Positions 27,101 through 34,946 of a DNA stretch of 64,000 nucleotides are shown here, piece after piece. The stretch comes from UTCHB3 sp964371075 (lineage in GTDB: Bacteria; Bacteroidota; Ignavibacteria; Ignavibacteriales; Ignavibacteriaceae), in NCBI GenBank assembly GCA_964371075.1, contig CAYJKN010000002.1:372001-436000 (forward strand), in the 5' to 3' direction. The notes below the pieces were generated by a model that saw only the letters and a program-made list of their open reading frames with translations, did no database searches and was not told the origin of the DNA. Position 1 is the first letter of the stretch. Every line of letters begins with the position of its first letter. The position numbers and the translations under genes were made by a program.

Positions 27101-27260
27101 TGTATTGGGAAGACTTGTCACAACAATTGTGGATGAATTTAAACCTGCCGGAACTTATGAAGTAAAATTTGATGCCGGTAAACTCACAAGTGGAGTTTAT
27201 TTTTATTCATTATATGTGAATGGATTCCGTGAAACCCGGAAGATGATCCTTAATAAATAG
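24195..27260 (+). CDS. Secreted glycoside hydrolase family 57 protein with starch-binding-like domain and T9SS signal
   Basis: A protein of 1021 residues. It has a signal peptide (about 1-24) and a GH57 catalytic domain (about 35-420). The GH57 opening motif FLWHMHQP is at about 40-47, PHFGSQVSFTGSL follows, the GIFPPENAF motif is near 195, and a VLHHDGDNYGGG stretch is near 331. A CBM25/26-like domain spans about 635-760 (VYWPTGT, FVIHYNDNTWNNNNGQDFKINF). A further beta-sandwich (about 765-920) resembles domains seen in glucodextranases. The T9SS type A sorting domain (about 930-1021, NFPNPFNPSTT) ends the protein. It probably degrades alpha-glucans at the cell surface or outside; whether it is an amylase, branching enzyme or pullulanase is not settled. 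It is preceded by a LacI-like palindrome and by no other sugar gene. Confidence 0.87.
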   Translation: MLKSKYTLILIVFMLISFTDTFSQENQTNNSKVNPPIYIAFLWHMHQPIYWPYESVVQTDANGRFPFSVTDIHNQRTGPYTSWPKNAVQKGISANMPHFGSQVSFTGSLIENLNALEANGNGNFFNWKSNWNFIKNQTTSLGNSRMDMVGFGYFHPLMGLIDYKDIRMQIQWHKQIFAQNFPGGYSKGIFPPENAFVDRMIPALADEGLNWVLVDNVHFDRAAQGYPFNTGGNIYEPNKADVLNPNPNDWLALQNIWAPTRISAAWGHRPHYVEYVNPATGQKSNIIAIPASRYLGNEDGRGGFGALNYESVISQFEQFNTDPTKPILIVLHHDGDNYGGGTDSYYGSNFQNFVNWLSANPSRFVCTTIEDYLEMFPPDLNAPIHIESGSWSGADNGDPEFKKWLGDPGSDGYSPDINSWGVLTAVQNHVAMADNVNPSATNTYNAWKYLLVSEASDYWYWDGSLGGIWDSNPTRGANQAVNFANSVITGAPDNTKPTIFIPQREPYNPGATEWNQQQPSDFKVWTYAYDVKGLKSVKLYYREDLDGENSLSSVQNETYAGGAEVGAWTTIDMPGVTKISMTNPMPLVKAKEYSAVIAGISNKLVDYYVEAIDSNNNVATTPIQHVWVGAYTPGGGGGTGVSTITWMPSAPTKNDTITVTITKAVQGAKLHWGLNPQGSNWTTPNQVYWPTGTVLFNGTGPAVETAFAGPSSDSLLTIKIGPFNNSAQEVNGVAFVIHYNDNTWNNNNGQDFKINFGGGGTGSNFVIDGVLDQQAVSVGSNSGANLYLGWNNGNLYVATQAAPTQGKDVFIVISDSLRNPIPAMWAKGGTVPGWSLYLANESTNNYTAWFDASSNPEKASGQTLEGLVNIQNEFGYTPSKLYIAVLQYGTQDAGALQNQVPAGNGNGNVESGELYQFDYTLTSVKEISLSDLTPSDYGLSQNFPNPFNPSTTLQYSVKEPGKVTLAVYDVLGRLVTTIVDEFKPAGTYEVKFDAGKLTSGVYFYSLYVNGFRETRKMILNK

Positions 27261-27283
27261 TTAAATTTTTTAGAATATGTTGG

Positions 27284-27318
27284 AATCCAATAATCCAATA
27301 ATGCAGTAATCCAATAAT
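27284..27318 (+). repeat. AATAATCC / AATGCAGT repeat array
   Basis: GGAATCCAATAATCCAATAA followed by TGCAGTAATCCAATAATG. It uses the same units as the cluster at 14474-14611, here in one orientation only, and sits just after the GH57 stop. Confidence 0.7.
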
Positions 27319-27340
27319 GTGGATGAAATATAATATTAAA

Positions 27341-27380
27341 TCCTCCCCTCTACTTTTAGGAGAGGGGCCGGGGGTGAGGT
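27341..27380 (+). repeat. GC-rich palindromic element (CCCCTCT...AGAGGGG...GGGTGAGGT)
   Basis: CCCCTCT (27345-27351) can pair with AGAGGGG (27361-27367), followed by CCGGGGGTGAGGT. It is strikingly GC-rich against the AT-rich spacer. Strings of this form are common as dispersed elements in many bacterial genomes. It could also terminate the GH57 transcript, but no T-run follows. Confidence 0.5.
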
Positions 27381-27532
27381 CCAAAATCGTGACTTCCCCC
27401 TTGTGACCAAACGAACATGCCCCAAAAATAATCGACGGTTCATCTTTGTAGATAGTTTTCTACATGTTAAATTTAATGGCTGAATTAAAATTATTCCGCA
27501 GGACGAATTCCAAATATATTAACGGAAGAAAA

Positions 27533-28507
27533 ATGGATTTTAATCAAATCAAACTTGCAGTTTTAGGGGTTGGAAATTGGGGCAAAAATCACCTGAAGAC
27601 CGCCGCATCACTGCTCCCCCCTGAAAACATAGTTGTGTATGATCCGGGCTTAAAAACCCGCGCTACTGTTTCGGCAATTTCTGATAAAATCAAAGTTGTT
27701 GATACTCTCGAAGAAATAATAAATGATCCTGAAATAACGACAGCAATTGTCGCCACACCTGCTCAGACCCACTATTTTGTTGCAAAAAGCCTTCTTGAAG
27801 CCGGAAAACATGTTTTGGTTGAAAAACCCATCACTCTTTATTCAAAAGAAGCTGAGAATCTGGTACATATAGCTGCGAAAAACAACCTCAGACTTATGGT
27901 TGGTCATGTTTTACTTTATCACGAAGCAGTTAAACACATCAAAAATGCTGTTGGAAAAGAGTTGGGTGAACTTCAATATATCTACAGCAACCGTCTTAAT
28001 CTTGGGAAAATCCGTTCTGAAGAGAATGCTCTTTGGAGTTTTGCTCCCCATGATATTGCCATTATCCAGTTTATCATCGGCACCAACCCGATAAATGTAC
28101 ATGCTCAGGGTTCTGCCGTAATTCAACCAAATATCGAAGACTCCACAGTTACATTTCTCAATTATCCCGGAAATATCTCGGCACACATCTTTGTGAGCTG
28201 GCTCCATCCTTTTAAGGAACAGAGACTTGTGGTTATCGGAAGTGAAGGAATGTTTGTTTTTGAAGACAGTCTTCCCGACAATAAACTTAAGTTCTACAAA
28301 AAAGGATTCAGGAAAGTTGATGGACAGCTTGAAGCCTTTGATCAGTCGTTTGAAGTGGTACAGTATGAAAACAAACCACCTTTGGCTGAAGAACAAAAAC
28401 ATTTTTATGAGTGTGTGTTAACAGGAAAAACTCCATTTTCAGATGGTGTTCACGCCCTCGAAGTCTTAAAAATTCTTGAACAAGCCCAGGAAAGGTTATC
28501 AGAATGA
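27533..28507 (+). CDS. Gfo/Idh/MocA-family oxidoreductase (WlbA/WbpB-like)
   Basis: An NAD-dependent sugar oxidoreductase of 324 residues. The nucleotide-binding motif is LGVGNWGKNH (about 10-19), and the EKPITLYSKEAE motif near residue 96 holds the catalytic Lys of the family. The ATG at 27533 is preferred to 27464 because GGAAG precedes it and the domain starts there. With the acetyltransferase and aminotransferase that follow (4-base overlap, then 1-base gap), it matches the wlbA-wlbB-wlbC order that makes UDP-2,3-diacetamido-2,3-dideoxy-glucuronic acid. WlbA would oxidise the 3-OH of UDP-GlcNAcA. Substrate assignment rests on the neighbours. Confidence 0.85.
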   Translation: MDFNQIKLAVLGVGNWGKNHLKTAASLLPPENIVVYDPGLKTRATVSAISDKIKVVDTLEEIINDPEITTAIVATPAQTHYFVAKSLLEAGKHVLVEKPITLYSKEAENLVHIAAKNNLRLMVGHVLLYHEAVKHIKNAVGKELGELQYIYSNRLNLGKIRSEENALWSFAPHDIAIIQFIIGTNPINVHAQGSAVIQPNIEDSTVTFLNYPGNISAHIFVSWLHPFKEQRLVVIGSEGMFVFEDSLPDNKLKFYKKGFRKVDGQLEAFDQSFEVVQYENKPPLAEEQKHFYECVLTGKTPFSDGVHALEVLKILEQAQERLSE

Positions 28508-29094
28508 GTGAAAATAAACCCCCCTATGTAAATCAATATGCAGTTGTTGATGATGGTGTTGAACTTGGTTTCAATACAAAAGTCTGGCATTTTTCTCATG
28601 TACAGTCCGGTTCCAAAATTGGGAATAATGTAATTCTTGGACAGAATGTAAATGTTGGAAACAATGTAACCATCGGTAATTTTGTTAAAATACAAAACAA
28701 TGTGTCCGTTTATGAAGGTGTAACCCTCGAAGATTATGTTTTTTGTGGACCCTCCATGGTATTCACAAATATCATCGACCCAAGAAGTAAATACCCACAG
28801 GTAGGTGCAAAATATTATTTAAAAACCCTTGTTAAAGAAGGTGCATCACTTGGTGCAAATTCAACAATCGTTTGTGGAAATACAATCGGTAGATTCGCTT
28901 TTGTTGGTGCGGGAAGTGTAGTCACAAAAGATATTCCTGACTTTGCACTTGTTGTGGGAAATCCTGCAAGAATTATCGGATGGATGAGCGAAGCCGGTGT
29001 CAGATTAAAATTTGATGAAAATGGCGAAGCCTTCTGCGAAAAATCGGGTAAAAAATATAAATTTGAAAATGACATAGTGAAAGAAGTAGAGTAA
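28504..29094 (+). CDS. Left-handed beta-helix N-acetyltransferase (WlbB/WbpD-like)
   Basis: An acetyl-CoA-dependent acyltransferase of 196 residues built from hexapeptide repeats (KIGNNVILGQNVNVGNNVTIG and VKIQNNVSVYEGVTLEDYVFCGPS, about 36-82). The FTNIIDPRSKYP loop is typical of WbpD/WlbB enzymes, and the acetyl-CoA site GANSTIVCGNTIGRFAFVGAGSVVTKDIPDFALVVGNPAR (split over about 117-160) is conserved. It would acetylate the 3-amino group installed by the aminotransferase. It overlaps the oxidoreductase gene by 4 bases and is separated from the next gene by 1 base. Confidence 0.9.
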   Translation: MSENKPPYVNQYAVVDDGVELGFNTKVWHFSHVQSGSKIGNNVILGQNVNVGNNVTIGNFVKIQNNVSVYEGVTLEDYVFCGPSMVFTNIIDPRSKYPQVGAKYYLKTLVKEGASLGANSTIVCGNTIGRFAFVGAGSVVTKDIPDFALVVGNPARIIGWMSEAGVRLKFDENGEAFCEKSGKKYKFENDIVKEVE

Positions 29095-29095
29095 T

Positions 29096-30310
29096 ATGAA
29101 AGTACCATTGTTAGATCTTAAATCGCAGTATCTTTCCATGAAAGATGAATTGGATGCTGCTCTTATCGGTGTTGCCGAATCAACTGCTTACATCATGGGA
29201 CCTGCCGTTAAAAAAATGGAAGAAGAAATGGCTCAATTCCTCGGCAGTAAATATGCCGTGGGTGTTTCATCAGGAACAGATGCCCTTCTGCTTGCTCTTA
29301 TGGCAATTGGTGTTGGAAAAGATGATGAAGTTATCATGCCAACATACTCATTTTTTGCAACTGCAGGAGTGGTTGCCAGATTAAATGCAGTTCCTGTATT
29401 GGTTGATTCCGATCCTGTAACTTTTAACATCGACCCAACTCAGATTGAAGCAAAAATCACTTCAAAAACTAAAGCTATTATTCCGGTACACCTCTACGGT
29501 CAATCAGCCGACATGGAACCGATTATGGCAATTGCAAAAAAACACAATCTTCGTGTAATTGAAGATGGTGCCCAGGCTATCTCAGTACAATATAAAGATG
29601 GCAGACAAGTTGGAAATATTGGTGATATCGGCTGTTTCTCATTTTTCCCAAGCAAAAACCTCGGTTGTTTTGGCGATGGTGGACTTGTTGTAACCAACGA
29701 TGATGAACTTATTGACATGATCAGAATCATGAGAGTTCATGGTGGAAAACCAAAATATTATCACAAAGTAATTGGTGGCAACTTCCGTTTGGATTCAATT
29801 CAGGCTGCTGTTCTCTCCGTAAAACTTCCACATTTGAATGACTGGTCAGCAAAAAGACGCGAAAACGCTGCTTATTACACAAAACTGCTAATTGAAGCGG
29901 GTCTTGCTGAAGAAGCAGGCAGAATAAAATTTGACGACAAAAACAAAGTCCTTATTCCAAAAGCGGTTTATGAAGGTCCGGGATTGGTAAATTACCACAT
30001 CTATAACCAGTATGTACTCCGTGTTGAGAGAAGAAATGCATTGCGGGCATTCCTTACTGAAAAAGGAATTGGCAATGAAGTTTATTATCCTGTTCCATTC
30101 CATCGCCAGGAGTGTTTTGCACATCTCAATCTAAAAGATGAGGATTACCCTGTCGCAAACTGTGCCGCAACTGATTCATTTGCAATTCCAATCTATCCTG
30201 AACTTACAAAGGGAATGATGGAATATGTAGTTGCCTCCATTGCAGAGTTCATCAAAACATCTGACAATCTTCCTATGGAATGTGGTCACTGCGATTGTAT
30301 GAACAGATAG
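29096..30310 (+). CDS. DegT/DnrJ/EryC1/StrS-family sugar aminotransferase (WlbC/WbpE-like)
   Basis: A PLP-dependent aminotransferase of 404 residues. Typical segments are VGVSSGTDALLLAL (about 55-68), IPVHLYGQSADMEPI, VIEDGAQAI and SFFPSKNLGCFGDGG, whose Lys (near 187) is the Schiff-base residue. It would transaminate the 3-keto sugar made by the first enzyme. The C-terminus carries an unusual Cys/His-rich tail (MECGHCDCMNR) after the normal end of the fold; such a tail could bind metal but is not a feature of the family that I know of. It is the last gene of the three-gene unit and is followed by a hairpin terminator. Confidence 0.92.
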   Translation: MKVPLLDLKSQYLSMKDELDAALIGVAESTAYIMGPAVKKMEEEMAQFLGSKYAVGVSSGTDALLLALMAIGVGKDDEVIMPTYSFFATAGVVARLNAVPVLVDSDPVTFNIDPTQIEAKITSKTKAIIPVHLYGQSADMEPIMAIAKKHNLRVIEDGAQAISVQYKDGRQVGNIGDIGCFSFFPSKNLGCFGDGGLVVTNDDELIDMIRIMRVHGGKPKYYHKVIGGNFRLDSIQAAVLSVKLPHLNDWSAKRRENAAYYTKLLIEAGLAEEAGRIKFDDKNKVLIPKAVYEGPGLVNYHIYNQYVLRVERRNALRAFLTEKGIGNEVYYPVPFHRQECFAHLNLKDEDYPVANCAATDSFAIPIYPELTKGMMEYVVASIAEFIKTSDNLPMECGHCDCMNR

Positions 30311-30366
30311 TTGATCAGATAGTATTTTGACTTCTGAATTATAACTCAGATCGTTAAAAATTTAAG

Positions 30367-30399
30367 GCTGTCATCAGAAATGGTGGCAGCTATTTTTTT
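30367..30399 (+). terminator. Terminator of the diacetamido-sugar operon
   Basis: GCTGTCATC (30367-30375) pairs with GGTGGCAGC (30382-30390) with two G-U pairs and the loop AGAAAT, followed by TATTTTTTT. It is related in stem and loop to the hairpin at 36497. Confidence 0.85.
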
Positions 30400-30426
30400 G
30401 CGAAGTGTGAGTTGAGAGAGGAATGG

Positions 30427-30462
30427 AACGCGGATAAAACGGATAAGGCGGATAAACGCGGC
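30427..30462 (+). repeat. CGGATAAAACGGATAAGG direct-repeat cluster
   Basis: Three to four degenerate copies of (G)CGGATAAA(A/G) in tandem inside the spacer after the operon. The units resemble the ACGGATT family near 46226. Confidence 0.55.
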
Positions 30463-30542
30463 TGGTTCTATTTTATTAAGAGCCTTATTTTTCCCTATAC
30501 GTGTCCGAATATTAAATTATTGTAAAAAATATTATATAACTG

Positions 30543-30573
30543 TTGACTTTAAATTTTAATTTCACTATCTTTG
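30543..30573 (+). promoter_or_regulatory. Promoter of the 1366-residue T9SS protein gene
   Basis: TTG at 30543-30545, exactly 20 bases of spacer, then TATCTTTG at 30566-30573. It is a full match to the Bacteroidota consensus TTG-N19/20-TAnnTTTG. It implies a 5' UTR of about 250 bases. Confidence 0.7.
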
Positions 30574-30833
30574 AATAAGTCATTTGCCAACTTATTTAAA
30601 GGAACAATCGGAAACACAACCATACTAAAAAAAGAAGAGTTAAAATTCTCTTCAAGTCATTAAGAATTTAACCTTTTCAGGGTGTTACAGGGGTAACTTC
30701 AAATTTTTCATATCTCTCATCCCACCCAAAAAGCGCACCAAAGCAAATAGGGATAGTTTACTAATCCACCTTGCTTTTCAGTTATAAACTGAAGTTATTG
30801 TCAAAAAAAAACAAATATTAACGTGAGATTAAC
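30574..30833 (+). promoter_or_regulatory. Long structured 5' UTR
   Basis: There is no gene here. Three short hairpins are visible: GAAGAG/CTCTTC (30644-30663), a GTTAC/GTAAC pair around 30684-30697, and TTCAGTT-ATA-AACTGAA (30777-30793), a perfect 7-base stem 40 bases before the start codon. It may be a cis-regulatory leader; no known riboswitch motif was recognised. Confidence 0.4.
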
Positions 30834-33800
30834 ATGAAAAGATTAGCTATCATAATAGCACTTGTTGTTATTATTACCCCCCTCCATATATTTGGACAAA
30901 TGGGTAAAACAAATTTTCCCCTAATTTCCTTCTTTGACGGTTACGTCAATTACCGAATACAACCTTTCAATTGGGGTGATCCTTTTGATACAACCAATCT
31001 AAGTTTGAGAGCAAAAGAACTCAGCACTATGATGGATACCCTGGGAATTACACATTCTGTTTCCTGGGCAGATCAAACAAGCACAACCCCGAGTGACTAC
31101 AACAGTAATCGAAAAATCCTTGATATGCACTTTGAATGGTGCAAAGATTCTCCCGAGATTCTTGGAGTTGAAACAGGGAAATACTCAAAAGCGCAAGGTC
31201 AGGATAAAAACAGTTATCCTTTCCAGGTTGGAAGACCTAGTAATTTCAGTCTCTCCAAAGCGTACAATTTTGGTTTTGGTCATGAAGACCAAACAAGTGT
31301 CTGGTTTATGAACACACACACAGACCTGGTACCATCCTGGGTTGTAAATAAAATTACAGGGATCGATACAACTATTGATGTTTTTTCGGAGTCATACGAT
31401 GTTCGGAAAGCGGTTCCTTCCTCAAAGGAAGACTTTGTGAAGTTTTACATGTTATACGGGAAAATAGGTAGGATACTATTCACAAACGCCAACGAACAAC
31501 ATTACATCTCACTTAGAGGTATGATTGGACCAAGTACGCTACCTGATACAACTGTAATACTTAGAGTGCAACTGAAAATTGTTCCTGCCTCGGGAGCACA
31601 AGAATCAGGAGGTGTTTTTAATCCTCAACTTAATTCACATGGTCCTTCCAAAAGTAACAACTTGGAAAGTGTCCCTGCCAGATCGTTTGAAATGGTAGTG
31701 AGAAAGGGGGATTTATCTTCTACCAATATGGGATGGGTTACTTTAACAGACACGGCATTTCATTTCAGGGACTATTCAAATGATATAGCCGGAAAGGTAT
31801 TTGAAGTTGGTATCCGATATGAGAATAAAGTGACTACTTACATTGATGCAATTAGCATAAATGATCAACTTTATCAAGAATTTTTTAATGATCCGATACT
31901 TCGTGACGCAATTAAAAATCAAATTAATGCGAAAAAAGATATAGTTGGCGGTAATCCACTATTTGAAACATTTTATTATGATGAACCTTTCATGCTTTCA
32001 GCGCAGGTAAGGAAATCATATACGGACTTTGTTCGAGAGGACATGCCATCTGGAAAAAGTTTTGATTTATCAGGAGCCTCAGGTAACTATTGGAGATGGC
32101 ATTTCCGATTCGACCGTGAATATGCAAAAAATGACATAACCGGTTTTTACAAAAACAGTTTGATCTTCAATCACTATCCATTCAGTCTGGCATTAAAACA
32201 CGGCTATGAGACCGGGGGTCAGGCTGATGTTCAGGCAGCATTAAATAATCTGATTGAATATCGAAATGAAAGAGTTCTTCCCTCAGGCCCTGAGGACCCG
32301 GAACAATTTATGGGACTTGTTACAGCGATTGATGCAGCTCAAAATTTTACACCTGAATTAAATGATGATATCCCGTTAATTCATACATTGCAGGTTTCAG
32401 GCATCAGACATTTTGATCCTGTCACACAAACTTATAGACCCGGACCATTTGGATTACGCATACCATCAAGGCAGGAAATTGAAGTGCAGGGTAATCTGGC
32501 ATTAACATTTGGTGCTAAAGGATTCATGTTCTACATGATCCCGACCCGCATTGATCCCTGGGGTATGGCAACATATGGAGTGTTTGATGACGAATACAAT
32601 CCATACAATGAATCCTCTCCAAATATTGCCAAAGCGAGGGCAGATAATCCACAGGTACCAAACCCAAGATATTGGGCATTAAAGGACTATATTAACTTCT
32701 TAAAACCGATTGAAAACTGGTTCTTGCGTACAACATGGGCAGGAACATTTTCAGGTAATACACAAAGTTACAGAATGAATGCACGAAAAGATTGGATTGA
32801 TGGAGTTTATACCAAGATTGACAGTCTGGGAGAAGACTTCGGTGATTATTCATACACCGAGACAGGCATGTTACAGTTGACGAAGTTCAACGATCCAAAT
32901 ACGATAGAACCTGATACTTTGTTTCTATATATCACCAATAAATTAGTGGATCAGTCAGCGATTGATTCAACTGCGAGTACCAGATTCGTAAGAGTGTATC
33001 TTAAAGATTTGGGTTTAACTTATAATAATTATTCAGTGATAGACATGACAAGTGCGAGTCAACCAATAATTGCCTCTTTATCTGAAGGTCTTCATGGAGA
33101 CTATCGCTACTTTGAGACCAAAATCACGGGTGGTGGTGGAAAACTGATAATGATCACTCCAACAATCTATACCGGTGGAGTGTTTCGTGAAGATGAGACT
33201 ATCTCCAGAGATGAAACAATCAATAAAACCATACACATGAAAGACCACAATCTAACCGTTAATAGCGGAGCAGATATGACTTTCAAAAATTTCTCCAAAT
33301 TGATTGTGGAAGATGGAAAATTGACTGTTACAGGAAGCGTCGGCAACAAATCCATATTGAATTTTGAATCAGTAAACTGGACAGCCAACAATGGTATTTT
33401 TGTTTACAGACAACCGGTTAAGATGAATTATGTGGAGATAAAAAACGCAAACTGTGGGCTATACAGCCATGTCAGTCCCGGAGACACCATTGATAATACA
33501 ACAATCACTAACACTAATGTCGGGATTAGTCTGTATTATAGTTATAACTATGGACAGGACAGAACAGTGATTAGAAACAGTACGATCACAAATGCAAATC
33601 TCTGGGGAATAACAATGATTGGTTCCCGTCCAAGACTTCACGACAACTATTTTGGCAGTTCAAATGGCAAAGGTATCAATGCAATAACAGCCTCTGCTCC
33701 AAAACTTGTTTTCTCCGATTCTGCAGATGGAAACAACCGATTTGAGAATGTAAAATACTCCATTTACTCTCTTAACTCACAACCAATACTGGGGAAAGCC

Positions 33801-34934
33801 AACAGTAGCGAATATTTTGGAAACAACTGTTTTACGGGAGATCAGCTAAGCTTATGGGCTATTAACGAGACACCAGGATTGGACTATGAGATTGAAGCTT
33901 ATGGAAATGACTGGGGAGAATCAGAGCCTGAAAAGTTCCATATTGAAGCAACAGGCGGGATCACGGTTCTTACAGATGGCTTTCACAACAACTGCTCAGG
34001 GACATGGTTAAGTGCGGGTAAGGGTAAAGATGCAGGATTAAGCCCCAAGTTCATGGACAATGGAGACCCTGACAGTCTGAAGAATATTCTTTTAGAAGCT
34101 AAACAATTGATATCTGTTGGTATGAGAAGAGAAGCCAAAATATTGCTAACTTCTATTATTAACGGCAATTGTGGTGTTAACATTAAAAAATCTGCTGTAT
34201 CAATGCTTCCGGAAAGTTATGAACCTGAAAGTATCAATGAACTGACTACGGATCTGCTGACCATAAGAAACATAACCGGATTGTTTAACTCAACAACAAT
34301 GTTGTTGATGCATATTGATACAGATAACTTTATCAATTACAAAAAGGATATTTTCACAGGAAGCTCAGGGAAGATGCAGCAAGGTACCGGAGAAGATGAA
34401 ATAATAATGACAGCATTTAATCTTTTGGTTGAAGAGAAATACAAAGCTTCAAACATTGCGGATTCAGCAGGTGTTATTATTCCAATGCTCAACTTCCTGA
34501 ACAACAGCTATCCGGCTTCTGCATATACTGAACAAGCCAACTTATTATATTCAACCGATATTCCTGAAAACACAATGTCGTTGAATGCCCCCGGAAAAGG
34601 TGGAACAGTTGCTACAACAGAGAATGAAGAGAATTTATTCCAATATAAGTTGTACAACAACTATCCCAATCCCTTTAACCCTGCAACTGTTATTCAGTAT
34701 TCACTTAAAGAACAGAGTATGGTTTCAATCTCAATCCATGATATACTCGGGAGAAATATACTTGAGAAATCACTTGGAGAAATGAATTCAGGATTCTACG
34801 ATTGGAAGTGGGAGGGGATAAATAAATATGGTGAAAAAGTTTCAAGTGGTGTATATATTCTGACACTCGATGCAAAAAGTCTTCAAAGTGATACACACTT
34901 TAAGAACACCATCAAACTTATGTTGGCAAAATAA
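30834..34934 (+). CDS. Giant secreted T9SS protein: possible TIM-barrel hydrolase region plus right-handed beta-helix
   Basis: A protein of 1366 residues with a signal peptide (about 1-22, ending IFGQ). The region of about 25-780 is of unrecognised family. It has features seen in TIM-barrel glycosidases: FYYDEPFML near 380, where an acidic pair could be catalytic, and GAKGFMFYMIPTRIDPWG near 562 with YWALKDYINFLKP after it. The region of about 785-1015 is Asn/Thr/Gly-rich with short repeated strands (TITNTNVGISLYYS, STITNANLWGITM, RPRLHDNYFGSSNGKGI), a right-handed parallel beta-helix pattern. A helical region follows, then a T9SS type A sorting domain (about 1272-1366, NYPNPFNPATV). I do not recognise a named family. 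It is 12 bases upstream of the FG-GAP gene and probably co-transcribed with it. Confidence 0.75.
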   Translation: MKRLAIIIALVVIITPLHIFGQMGKTNFPLISFFDGYVNYRIQPFNWGDPFDTTNLSLRAKELSTMMDTLGITHSVSWADQTSTTPSDYNSNRKILDMHFEWCKDSPEILGVETGKYSKAQGQDKNSYPFQVGRPSNFSLSKAYNFGFGHEDQTSVWFMNTHTDLVPSWVVNKITGIDTTIDVFSESYDVRKAVPSSKEDFVKFYMLYGKIGRILFTNANEQHYISLRGMIGPSTLPDTTVILRVQLKIVPASGAQESGGVFNPQLNSHGPSKSNNLESVPARSFEMVVRKGDLSSTNMGWVTLTDTAFHFRDYSNDIAGKVFEVGIRYENKVTTYIDAISINDQLYQEFFNDPILRDAIKNQINAKKDIVGGNPLFETFYYDEPFMLSAQVRKSYTDFVREDMPSGKSFDLSGASGNYWRWHFRFDREYAKNDITGFYKNSLIFNHYPFSLALKHGYETGGQADVQAALNNLIEYRNERVLPSGPEDPEQFMGLVTAIDAAQNFTPELNDDIPLIHTLQVSGIRHFDPVTQTYRPGPFGLRIPSRQEIEVQGNLALTFGAKGFMFYMIPTRIDPWGMATYGVFDDEYNPYNESSPNIAKARADNPQVPNPRYWALKDYINFLKPIENWFLRTTWAGTFSGNTQSYRMNARKDWIDGVYTKIDSLGEDFGDYSYTETGMLQLTKFNDPNTIEPDTLFLYITNKLVDQSAIDSTASTRFVRVYLKDLGLTYNNYSVIDMTSASQPIIASLSEGLHGDYRYFETKITGGGGKLIMITPTIYTGGVFREDETISRDETINKTIHMKDHNLTVNSGADMTFKNFSKLIVEDGKLTVTGSVGNKSILNFESVNWTANNGIFVYRQPVKMNYVEIKNANCGLYSHVSPGDTIDNTTITNTNVGISLYYSYNYGQDRTVIRNSTITNANLWGITMIGSRPRLHDNYFGSSNGKGINAITASAPKLVFSDSADGNNRFENVKYSIYSLNSQPILGKANSSEYFGNNCFTGDQLSLWAINETPGLDYEIEAYGNDWGESEPEKFHIEATGGITVLTDGFHNNCSGTWLSAGKGKDAGLSPKFMDNGDPDSLKNILLEAKQLISVGMRREAKILLTSIINGNCGVNIKKSAVSMLPESYEPESINELTTDLLTIRNITGLFNSTTMLLMHIDTDNFINYKKDIFTGSSGKMQQGTGEDEIIMTAFNLLVEEKYKASNIADSAGVIIPMLNFLNNSYPASAYTEQANLLYSTDIPENTMSLNAPGKGGTVATTENEENLFQYKLYNNYPNPFNPATVIQYSLKEQSMVSISIHDILGRNILEKSLGEMNSGFYDWKWEGINKYGEKVSSGVYILTLDAKSLQSDTHFKNTIKLMLAK

Positions 34935-34946
34935 GGAGTTCTACAG

